Source of the DNA: JAGQVA01 sp041391725
Lineage (GTDB): Bacteria > Bacteroidota > Bacteroidia > J057
Length of the DNA stretch: 64,000 nt
Assembly: GCA_041391725.1 (NCBI GenBank)
Contig: JAWKNL010000002.1
Span: 419,331-483,330 of the forward strand
Direction of reading: 5' to 3'
Shown: piece after piece, positions 35,418-43,612 of the stretch
Position numbering within the stretch: position 1 is the first letter of the stretch
How the letters are laid out: each line of letters starts with the position of its first letter
Program-made: the position numbers and the translations under genes
The notes under the pieces: generated by a model
Told to the model about the DNA's origin: nothing
What the model saw: the letters and a program-made list of their open reading frames with translations, nothing else
Databases searched by the model: none

Positions 35418-35704
35418 CTGTGGCAAAGTAAAAGTTATGGCGCGAACAGCCGCTCCCGGCTGCTTCCGCCCCTGGAGGGTACGGTTTTTCAGCATGGATT
35501 TTCGGGTTAAGGTGGAACTTGTATTCTCTCAATGGATACCTCAATGTACGCTTTTTCAGTTATCCGGTTCCTCCGTTTTTGTACCCAAAACTGTTTCCCC
35601 CTCTCTTTCAGCCAGGTACGTTTTCCACATGTTTTTCACATATTTATCCGCATGCTCTGTGGCAAAAAGATTGTATATTCCTACTTTATTCTAATCCTAT
35701 GTAT

Positions 35705-36820
35705 ATGAATACGCTACGCCCAACTCCCTTCCTTTTTTTAATCTCATTGCTGATCGCATGTCAGCCTGACCCGGGTCAAACCCCGAAAGCTGAGGAAACC
35801 ACTCCGCTTGTAATTGCCTATTATGCCGGCGCGCCTATTGATGCCAATGCCTATGAAATCGGGGCGCTCGATCAGATCATTCACAGTTTCTGCCACCTGC
35901 AGGGAAATCGCCTCACCATTGATAGTGCCGAAGACACCACCGGCATACGACAACTGGTGGAATTAAAAAAAACGCATCCCCGACTGAAAGTCCTGCTTTC
36001 TCTCGGTGGCTGGGGCGGATGTGAAACCTGTTCGGATGTATTTGCCACAGAATCCGGAAGGGCCGAATTTGCTTCTTCTGTAAAAGAACTTTCCGCTTCT
36101 TTTAACACCGACGGACTCGACCTGGACTGGGAATATCCGGCAATTGCGGGTTATCCCGGGCATACATTTGTTCCCGAAGACAAACACAATTTTACCCTCC
36201 TGGTCAAGGCGCTGAGAGATTCGCTCGGACCCGATTTTATTATCAGTTTTGCTGCCGGTGGATTTGAAAAATTTCTCGCAGAATCGGTTGAATGGGATGC
36301 AGTCATGCCGCTGGTAAACAATGTAAACCTGATGACTTATGACCTGGTCAGTGGCGCCAGTCCCGTCACCGGACATCATACGCCATTGTACCAGACCGAA
36401 AAGCAGATAAACGCCACAGACCGGGCCGTTCGTTATCTCGATTCTCTCGGCGTACCGAAGTCAAAAATGGTGATTGGGGCTGCTTTTTATGCACGGGTAT
36501 GGGAAAATGTAGCTCCGGAAGAAAACGGACGCTATCAGTCAGGAAAATTTCTTCGCTCGGTGCGCTACAATCAACTGGATAATTTTATGGCTGAACACCC
36601 CGGATTTGAATTGCACTGGGATTCGGTAGCACACGCACCCTACGCCTACAATTCCGCAGAAATGCTGTACGCCACATTTGATGACCCCCGGTCCATCGCC
36701 GAAAAGACGGAATATGTCGCCAGCCAAAAGCTCGGCGGGATCATGTTCTGGCAGCTTACCGGAGACAAACATCCTGACGGACTGGTGCATACAATTTACA
36801 CCACCCTACATCCGCAGTAA
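35705..36820 (+). CDS. Glycoside hydrolase family 18 (chitinase-like) lipoprotein, 371 aa
   Basis: The signal peptide TPFLFLISLLIAC carries a lipobox Cys, so the enzyme is membrane-anchored, perhaps on the outer face. The GH18 barrel is complete: KVLLSLGGWGGCETCS (strand 3), the catalytic DGLDLDWEYP (DxxDxDxE, Glu as acid), NLMTYDLVSG and GIMFWQLTGD. It should cleave beta-1,4-GlcNAc polymers such as chitin or chitooligosaccharides. An ATG two codons earlier (35699) is equally possible. Its stop abuts the Mpl stop with no gap (convergent). Confidence 0.93.
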   Translation: MNTLRPTPFLFLISLLIACQPDPGQTPKAEETTPLVIAYYAGAPIDANAYEIGALDQIIHSFCHLQGNRLTIDSAEDTTGIRQLVELKKTHPRLKVLLSLGGWGGCETCSDVFATESGRAEFASSVKELSASFNTDGLDLDWEYPAIAGYPGHTFVPEDKHNFTLLVKALRDSLGPDFIISFAAGGFEKFLAESVEWDAVMPLVNNVNLMTYDLVSGASPVTGHHTPLYQTEKQINATDRAVRYLDSLGVPKSKMVIGAAFYARVWENVAPEENGRYQSGKFLRSVRYNQLDNFMAEHPGFELHWDSVAHAPYAYNSAEMLYATFDDPRSIAEKTEYVASQKLGGIMFWQLTGDKHPDGLVHTIYTTLHPQ

Positions 36821-38170
36821 TCAGGCAAAAGTAGCCAGATTGGTGCCGCCAAAGTTGCCTGAGGACATCATCAGGAGCACATCGTTGCCGGAAAGGTTTT
36901 TCCTTACGGCTTCCTGTAGTTCGCCAGGGTTGCTGACACAGATAATCGACGGGTCACCAAATGCCTGCCGGAGATCTTCAGTGGACAAGGGTGGCATCCG
37001 TCTTTTTTCCAGCGCATGCGGGTCCACATAAACAATCCTTTTATCGGCTTTGCGGAGCGTATTTTTATACAGGGGAATATACGCCTTGTTGAGGCTGGAG
37101 AAGGTATGAAGCTCCACGCAGGCAATCAGTTGCCGGCCTTTATACTTCTCTCTTGCAGCCTCCACTGTAGCCTGTACTTTGGCAGGCGCGTGTGCATAGT
37201 CCTTGATGATGAGTTTTCCCGGCGTATCACTTACCGTTTCCATTCGCAGCGCCGCACCAGTAAAAGTTGCAATATGGCGGGCAAAGTCAGGAGCCTCCAC
37301 CCCCAGTAGGTTGCATACCTCCCAGGCTGCGGCGATATTGGCCATATTGTGTTTTCCAATCATCTTCACCCCTACCCTTTCCCCTTCAATTTTCACTTCA
37401 TAAACCCCGTCTTTGACCTTATAGGAAGGCACCCCAAAAGGATGAGGATACTGGCTCGACTCGTCTATATGCTCTTTTACCATTCCGGCCAGGAGAGAAT
37501 CTTCCTGGTTATAAACTATATCGGCGGCCTTTTCCATGGATTGGAGCAGGCGCACAAACTGGTAATTGTATTCTTTTTCTGTGGGAAATACATTGATATG
37601 ATCCCAGGAGATACCGGTGATCACCGCAATGTGCGGATGATAGAGAAGAAATTTGGGTCTGGGATCCATTTTGGAGGCCAGATATTCGTCTCCTTCCATG
37701 ATGATCATAGGCGCATCGGGAGTGACGCTCACCGGGTTTTCAAAACCAGGCACCTCTGCGCCTACCATATAATCAAATTTGCGGTTCATACTCCGGAGCA
37801 CGTGCATGATCATAGAGGTGACCGTAGTTTTGCCATAGCTGCCGGCAACCACGATCCGGTGTTTATTGCGCGACTGCTGATAAATGAATTCGGGAAATGA
37901 GACAATATTCAGGCCGAGTTCGCGGGCGCGGATCAGTTCGGCATTGTCGTCAAAGGCATGCATACCGAGGATCACGGCATCGAGATCGGGGGTGATCCTG
38001 TTTGCATCCCAGCCTTCTTTTTCAGGCAGCAGACCCGCGTTTTTGAGCTTGGTATAAGCGGGATCATAAATCTGGTCGTCGGACCCGGAGACTGTATATC
38101 CTGCCTGATCCAGCGATATGGCCAGACTGTGCATAATACTTCCTCCCAGTGCAATGAAGTGAACTTTCAT
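36821..38170 (-). CDS. mpl: UDP-MurNAc:L-Ala-gamma-D-Glu-meso-DAP ligase (Mpl), 449 aa
   Basis: This is a Mur-ligase family enzyme for murein recycling: it joins recovered tripeptide to UDP-MurNAc using ATP. It has the Rossmann start MKVHFIALGGSIMHSLAISL, the ATP loop VAGSYGKTTVTSMIMHVL, EGDEYLASKMDPRPKFLLYHP, HNMANIAAAWEVC, and the ligand DYAHAPAKVQAT. Start at 38170 is the standard one; codons upstream to 38209 are unrelated. The name and the meso-DAP specificity follow the family. It is alone on the minus strand between GH18 and trehalose synthesis. Confidence 0.94.
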   Translation of the reverse strand: MKVHFIALGGSIMHSLAISLDQAGYTVSGSDDQIYDPAYTKLKNAGLLPEKEGWDANRITPDLDAVILGMHAFDDNAELIRARELGLNIVSFPEFIYQQSRNKHRIVVAGSYGKTTVTSMIMHVLRSMNRKFDYMVGAEVPGFENPVSVTPDAPMIIMEGDEYLASKMDPRPKFLLYHPHIAVITGISWDHINVFPTEKEYNYQFVRLLQSMEKAADIVYNQEDSLLAGMVKEHIDESSQYPHPFGVPSYKVKDGVYEVKIEGERVGVKMIGKHNMANIAAAWEVCNLLGVEAPDFARHIATFTGAALRMETVSDTPGKLIIKDYAHAPAKVQATVEAAREKYKGRQLIACVELHTFSSLNKAYIPLYKNTLRKADKRIVYVDPHALEKRRMPPLSTEDLRQAFGDPSIICVSNPGELQEAVRKNLSGNDVLLMMSSGNFGGTNLATFA

Positions 38171-38299
38171 TCGGTAATCAGTCGAAAATAATTTCGCAAA
38201 AGTAAACATAATTCAAATAATCACAACGGACACCAAATCTGAAACAAATCAGAGAATTTGTTGCAACTTTGCCAACATAGCCGGTAATTTGTTTACTAT

Positions 38300-40477
38300 A
38301 TGTCGCGAATTATCATTGTTTCCAACCGCTTGCCTGTAACCATTGACCGTAAACAGGGGGAACTGATTTACCACCCCAGTGCCGGAGGTCTCGCTACGGG
38401 CCTCAAATCGCTCGACAGTCCGGCCAAGCGGATATGGATTGGCTGGCCCGGCAATCCGGTGGAAGACGAACTGGAAAGAGAATCCATCTCTTATCAGTTT
38501 CACCGTGACGGAATGGTTCCGGTGTTCCTCAGCCAGCAGGAAGTGGAAGATTTTTACGAAGGATTCAGCAACAGAACCATCTGGCCGCATTTTCATTATT
38601 TCACCCAATACACCGTATATCGGGATGACTACTGGAATGCCTATAAAGCTGTAAATCAGCAATTTGCCAATGTAGTCGCTGAGACCATTGAGAAAGACGA
38701 CATCGTATGGGTGCATGACTACCAACTCATGCTTGTTCCAGGTATGCTCAGGAAAGAGTTTCCCGACCTCTCCATCGGTTTTTTTCTACATATACCCTTC
38801 CCTTCTTATGAGATATTCCGAACGCTTCCCTGGCGCGAAGAACTGCTGGAAGGGATCGCAGGTGCTGACCAGATTGGTTTTCATACCTTCGGCTATATGC
38901 GCCACTTTCTCAGCGCGGCTTATCGTATCACAGGGTATGAACATAGCTTTGGCAAACTAATGGTCGATAACCGCATCACCAATGTGGACGTGTTCCCGAT
39001 GGGAATAGACTATGAAAAATACGCACACCCCGATCAGGAAGAGGCTGTTTCCGAAGAAGTTCGCTATATCAGGGAATACAGCCAGAAACAAAAACTGATC
39101 CTTTCCATCGACAGACTTGATTACTCAAAAGGTATTCCGCAAAGGATCAAAGCCTACGAACTTTTTCTCAAAAAGAATAAAAAATACCACGGAAAGGTAT
39201 CACTGGTGCTTATCGTAGTTCCTTCCCGTTCCAATGTAGCACAATACAAGTCCCTGAAAGTAGAAATAGACGAACTGGTAGGGCGAATAAATGGCTCCTA
39301 CGGGACATTCAACTGGATTCCCATTCGCTATTATTACCGGTCTTTCCCTTTCAACAGCCTGATTGCACTCTATCGATCCTCTCATATTGCCCTGATTACT
39401 CCACTTCGCGACGGCATGAACCTGGTTGCAAAAGAATTTGTTGCGACAAAAGAAGACAGCAAAAGAGGCGTACTGATCCTGAGTGAAATGGCAGGTGCTT
39501 CATCTGAATTGTCAGATGCCCTGATCATCAATCCCAATGATGTCAATGACATCGAAAGAGCCCTTACTCTGGCGATGGAAATGAGTGAGGAAGAGCAGGA
39601 GAAAACACTTTCCGAAATGCAACGACGCCTTTCCCAGTACAATGTAAAGCACTGGGCAAACAACTTTATCCAACAGCTTACCGAAGTGAAAAAACTCCAG
39701 AAAGAACGCCAGACCAAGCTTCTGAATGAAGGTAGTATCGACAAACTCATTCAACATTTCAAAAGTGCATCCTCCCGGTTACTGCTGCTCGATTATGATG
39801 GTACGCTGGTAGGATTTAAAAATGAACCTGCGGCGGCCTCTCCCGATGACGAACTGTTGCAGGTTCTCAATAAGCTAAAAGCGCAGGAAAACACCCATAC
39901 GGTCATCATCAGTGGAAGAGACAGATACACACTGGGCGAATGGTTTGGCAATACCGGTATAGAAATCGTCTCTGAGCACGGCGTATGGCTGTGGAGAAAC
40001 AACGATTGGCAGCTCAATGAAAATGTCATCGACACCTGGAAGTCTGCGGTTATGCCGCTGCTCGAAAATCTCGTTCAGCGTACCCCCGGTTCATTTATCG
40101 AAGAAAAAGATTATACCCTGGCCTGGCACTACCGGAGAATCGACAACGAACTGGGCGCCAACCGGGTAAGGGAAATCCGCGACGAGCTGATTTATCTTAC
40201 AGCCAACCACGATCTCCAGGTATTGGAGGGAAATAAGGTCGTTGAAATCCGAAATGCCGGGGTGAACAAAGGAAAAGCCGCTTCCATCTGGCTCAACCGC
40301 CGTAAGTGGGATTTTATCCTCGCCATTGGCGATGACCATACCGATGAAGATACCTTTAATGCTGTGCCCAAATACGCCTACACCGTAAAAGTGGGACTGG
40401 CACAGACTCAGGCACGCTACAAACTGCGCTCTGTAGAAGAAGCCCGCGAACTGCTTACCCGTATGGCAGAATTATAG
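38300..40477 (+). CDS. Bifunctional trehalose-6-phosphate synthase/phosphatase (OtsA-OtsB fusion), 725 aa
   Basis: Residues 1-465 are a GT20 glycosyltransferase: NRLPVTID, HDYQLMLVPGMLR, SIDRLDYSKGIPQRIKAYE, and LRDGMNLVAKEFVA. It makes trehalose-6-phosphate from a nucleotide-glucose donor and glucose-6-phosphate. Residues 485-725 are a HAD phosphatase with LLLLDYDGTLVGF (nucleophile Asp), VIISGRDRYTL and AIGDDHTDEDTF, which removes the phosphate. The fusion makes trehalose, a protectant against osmotic and drying stress. The 3' end overlaps the convergent gene by 6 bp. Confidence 0.95.
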   Translation: MSRIIIVSNRLPVTIDRKQGELIYHPSAGGLATGLKSLDSPAKRIWIGWPGNPVEDELERESISYQFHRDGMVPVFLSQQEVEDFYEGFSNRTIWPHFHYFTQYTVYRDDYWNAYKAVNQQFANVVAETIEKDDIVWVHDYQLMLVPGMLRKEFPDLSIGFFLHIPFPSYEIFRTLPWREELLEGIAGADQIGFHTFGYMRHFLSAAYRITGYEHSFGKLMVDNRITNVDVFPMGIDYEKYAHPDQEEAVSEEVRYIREYSQKQKLILSIDRLDYSKGIPQRIKAYELFLKKNKKYHGKVSLVLIVVPSRSNVAQYKSLKVEIDELVGRINGSYGTFNWIPIRYYYRSFPFNSLIALYRSSHIALITPLRDGMNLVAKEFVATKEDSKRGVLILSEMAGASSELSDALIINPNDVNDIERALTLAMEMSEEEQEKTLSEMQRRLSQYNVKHWANNFIQQLTEVKKLQKERQTKLLNEGSIDKLIQHFKSASSRLLLLDYDGTLVGFKNEPAAASPDDELLQVLNKLKAQENTHTVIISGRDRYTLGEWFGNTGIEIVSEHGVWLWRNNDWQLNENVIDTWKSAVMPLLENLVQRTPGSFIEEKDYTLAWHYRRIDNELGANRVREIRDELIYLTANHDLQVLEGNKVVEIRNAGVNKGKAASIWLNRRKWDFILAIGDDHTDEDTFNAVPKYAYTVKVGLAQTQARYKLRSVEEARELLTRMAEL

Positions 40478-41917
40478 TTGTTCGACCTGCCTGCGCAGCC
40501 ACGCGGCATTGGGAATGTTGCCTGCGGCATTTAGTTCGGCAATCAGTTTGTCTTTCTTTTCATTTTGTAACTCTTCATCTTTTCTGTCTCCCGACCTGCG
40601 AATCCGGGCTACCTTGCTTACCATTTGCAGCAAATTGAGATGCCCCTCATAGTGAAATGCCGAAATCCGCCGGTTTCGTTTCAGGAATGCCTTAAATGCC
40701 TGAATATGATATTTTAGCGAATCATCATCTTTCATTTCATAAAACACCTTCAGCAGCACGGACTTTGCCCCGAGGTGATAATACACATCTGCAAAATCAA
40801 CCTGCTGCAGCAGCTTGAGTGCGTCTCTGTATTGCTTTTTTTCGTAATACAGGGTGCTCAAATTATAAATGTAGGCGTTTTCCCTTACCTCCTCCGGAAG
40901 ATGCGACTTATAGGTTTCGAGAAAATGGGTTACCCAGTCAAATTCTCTGAGGCGGAGCCCTACGGTCGTGATATTTTTGTAATGTTCGTGGGCGAGCATT
41001 CCGTTTTTAAACAGAATCCCATCTTTCAGTAACTGCTGGTAAAGCATAAACAACTCCTGCAAAAACTGAGGGTTTCCGCGGTTTATCTGCTTGATACAGT
41101 AGTTTTGGGCAAAAGCATACATCGTATAGGCCTCCGATACCTGCAATTTTGCGGCGTATTCTTTCAGGCTTTGGGCCAATTGATGATAATGTGCCTCTTT
41201 GTCCGGCTCAAAAAGGGTCAGAAAAATCTGATAATAAATGGCGATAAAGGGAATACGGAGATAGGGGCTCCTTCCTTTCTCAAAATAATCGTGAATTTCC
41301 TGCATCATCTCCGACTGGTAATCGGTCTTGATAATATTTTGCCGGTTCAGCATTTCGCAGGTGGTACGGAGTTTTACCGAAAGGTAATATATATCGAGGT
41401 GTGTGATCTGATCCTGCAATAGCTGGTTGGCGCTGCGGTTCTGCGACTGACCTGAAAACCCTTCTGCCTGGCGCTGAACCAGATGCAGATGAAGGTAATC
41501 ATCAGGAATCATATTGTCTGATAGCAACGCATTCTCAGCCTTTCCAAACACCCGGGAAAATGCTTTGGGGAGGTTTTTTTCTCTCAGGCTGGTGAGGAGA
41601 AATCCATATTTCGCACCGGCGTCCTGTTCATAAGCACAAAAAGCAAGGTAATCTTCAAGTAAGCGCTGAAGCATGGAAACATGGTCGTACACCTGTTGCT
41701 CATTGATTTCGGCAGACTTTCCATACATCACCTGAAACAGTTTTTCGTGTGAGAGTTTTTTCTCCGGATAAAGCGGGTGTAACCCCGAAAGATAGTGCGC
41801 TAGTTTTATCAGCTTCTCATTTCGGTTAAAATACGGCGATTCCACATAGGTGAGAAACTGCCGGATTTCTGTTCCCGACAACGGAGTCAACATTTTGATC
41901 AACCTTCGTCTGTTCAT
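40472..41917 (-). CDS. Large alpha-helical (TPR-like) protein, paralogue of 26962-28509, 481 aa
   Basis: There is no signal peptide. The N-terminal domain has LIKMLTPLSGTEIRQFLTYV, ESPYFNRNEKLIKLAHYL and LSHEKLFQVMYGKSAEINEQQ, followed by long helical repeats with TPR-like spacing (AYIYNLSTLYYEKKQYRDALKLL). The end is basic and coiled (RRSGDRKDEELQNEKKD). Start at 41917 (MNRRRLIKML) fits best. The architecture follows that of 26962-28509: same domain order and similar motifs, but low identity. Function is unknown. Confidence 0.8.
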   Translation of the reverse strand: MNRRRLIKMLTPLSGTEIRQFLTYVESPYFNRNEKLIKLAHYLSGLHPLYPEKKLSHEKLFQVMYGKSAEINEQQVYDHVSMLQRLLEDYLAFCAYEQDAGAKYGFLLTSLREKNLPKAFSRVFGKAENALLSDNMIPDDYLHLHLVQRQAEGFSGQSQNRSANQLLQDQITHLDIYYLSVKLRTTCEMLNRQNIIKTDYQSEMMQEIHDYFEKGRSPYLRIPFIAIYYQIFLTLFEPDKEAHYHQLAQSLKEYAAKLQVSEAYTMYAFAQNYCIKQINRGNPQFLQELFMLYQQLLKDGILFKNGMLAHEHYKNITTVGLRLREFDWVTHFLETYKSHLPEEVRENAYIYNLSTLYYEKKQYRDALKLLQQVDFADVYYHLGAKSVLLKVFYEMKDDDSLKYHIQAFKAFLKRNRRISAFHYEGHLNLLQMVSKVARIRRSGDRKDEELQNEKKDKLIAELNAAGNIPNAAWLRRQVEQL

Positions 41918-42111
41918 ATTGCTGCTGAAAATTTCCAGTAACAACCAAAAATCACACCTTTTTGTTTCTGATAATGAATGGTTTATAAAATAGCAACAAA
42001 AAATAAGCTGCTCAGAATATTAAAAAAGTGTCCGGAGTTTGTTTAAACATTTCCCGGCAGATATCGATTATTTAGTCGTGAACATTAGACAAAACCTTTA
42101 AACCCGATTCC

Positions 42112-43413
42112 ATGAGACACTGGATATTGCTACTCATAGGTATTATTTATTCCGCTTTGATGCCAGGTAAACTCGTGGCAGACAATTCCGGAATTTTCCC
42201 TTCAGATACGCTTTATCTCTGCCAGGGAGAACCTTTCACTTTGAGTGGTACATTTCCAGGTGGGGTTGGACCCTACACGTTTCTTTGGAATACAGGTGAC
42301 ACTACCGCCTCCATTCTCATTATTCCGATACAGGGGGTAACCAATTATTTTCTGAGTATCAGCGATGCCACCGGATCGGTTATTTCTGACACTGTTGAGG
42401 TTATGGCTATGCCTGAATGCGTATGGCCTGGCGATACAGACGGAGACGGGATTGTTAACAACAGAGACGTACTTTCTCTTGGACTTGCTTTTGATACGCA
42501 GGGAATGATCAGGCCAGACGCGCATACCAACTTTATCGGGCAGGGCGCGCCGGCATGGCAACAAGTGTTTTCTTCCGGGATCAATTTTGTCCATGCAGAC
42601 ACAGATGGCAACGGCCTGGTCGATGAAGATGATTTTTATGCAGTGGGTGCAAACTACACAGGTCCGGTAAATACACCGGGCGGAAGTGTGATTGCTTTTG
42701 ACGGCATACCGGTGTATATCGATTGGCCGGCGGGCAATTACCAGCCGGGAGACACGATCAGAGGCGCAATTATGGTTGGTACGGAAGAATCTCCTGCCGA
42801 TAGTGTATATGGGATATCATTCAGCATTATGTACGATCCCGCGTTCGTTGATTCGGCCTTTGTGAGTTATGATAGTTCCTGGCTGGGAACGCTGAATACA
42901 GATATGAGGGCTCTTGACAAAAACTTCCCGCTTTCAGGTCAAATAGATGTGGGAATGACGCGTACAAATCATATATCTATTGCCGGAGCAGGTAAAGTGG
43001 CGGATATAACGGTGATGATCGATGACATCACGGGCAAAAAAGACAGCCAGGAGATTTTGCAAATCCGGGCAGAAAAAATCACACTGGTGAATGCTGCCGG
43101 CACAACGGTCCCTATCAGCGAGACAACGGGTTCATCTATCATTTCACTGAGCAATGAATCCCTGATTGACCGGCCTTTTTTTCAGGTATATCCCAATCCG
43201 GCAGATGCTGAAATCTGGATTGAATCGGATTTACCCCAAGGGGTGGAACGGGTGATTTCTGTCTGGGATTTGCAGGGAAAAGAGTGGATTGGGCAGAATC
43301 GGACATTGGAAACCAAATTCAAACTTAGTATAGAAGCCCTGCCGGCTGGCATGTATCTGGTCTCACTGGAACATGCCGCTGGGAGGGAATGGCAAAAACT
43401 TGTGTTAAGGTAA
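42112..43413 (+). CDS. Secreted dockerin/EF-hand protein with T9SS sorting domain, 433 aa
   Basis: A signal peptide (LLLIGIIYSALMPGKLVA) is followed by a SprB/PKD-like module (FTLSGTFPGGVGPYTFLWNTG) and two dockerin-type calcium loops, GDTDGDGIVNNRDVLSLG (about residues 104-121) and ADTDGNGLVDEDDFYAVG (about 163-180). After a cohesin-like beta domain (YGISFSIMYDPAFVDSAFV) comes a T9SS type A tail (FQVYPNPADAEIWIES to PAGMYLVSLEH). It is exported to the cell surface or medium. It has no catalytic motif; it probably acts as a structural or adhesive protein. Confidence 0.88.
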   Translation: MRHWILLLIGIIYSALMPGKLVADNSGIFPSDTLYLCQGEPFTLSGTFPGGVGPYTFLWNTGDTTASILIIPIQGVTNYFLSISDATGSVISDTVEVMAMPECVWPGDTDGDGIVNNRDVLSLGLAFDTQGMIRPDAHTNFIGQGAPAWQQVFSSGINFVHADTDGNGLVDEDDFYAVGANYTGPVNTPGGSVIAFDGIPVYIDWPAGNYQPGDTIRGAIMVGTEESPADSVYGISFSIMYDPAFVDSAFVSYDSSWLGTLNTDMRALDKNFPLSGQIDVGMTRTNHISIAGAGKVADITVMIDDITGKKDSQEILQIRAEKITLVNAAGTTVPISETTGSSIISLSNESLIDRPFFQVYPNPADAEIWIESDLPQGVERVISVWDLQGKEWIGQNRTLETKFKLSIEALPAGMYLVSLEHAAGREWQKLVLR

Positions 43414-43483
43414 GTAATTCTGTTCTCATGGTTTTTTAAGGTTGGTTTAGTGTTCTGTGCCTCTCAACAGGCACCGAATTAAA

Positions 43484-43545
43484 GGCTCCCGGGCCAGCTC
43501 TCCATTCCATCTGCTTCACGTTGGAACGGCCCGGAGGGTCTTTTT
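43484..43545 (+). terminator. Terminator after the dockerin-like T9SS gene
   Basis: GGCTCCCGGGCC (43484-43495) pairs with GGCCCGGAG (43528-43536) with one extra C. An inner TTCCA/TGGAA pair extends the stem, and a T run follows (43541-43545). Confidence 0.6.
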
Positions 43546-43612
43546 CTGAAAACAATGTATTCACAACAATAAATTTTTTACACCCTAACCATTTAACCAA
43601 ACTCAATATTTT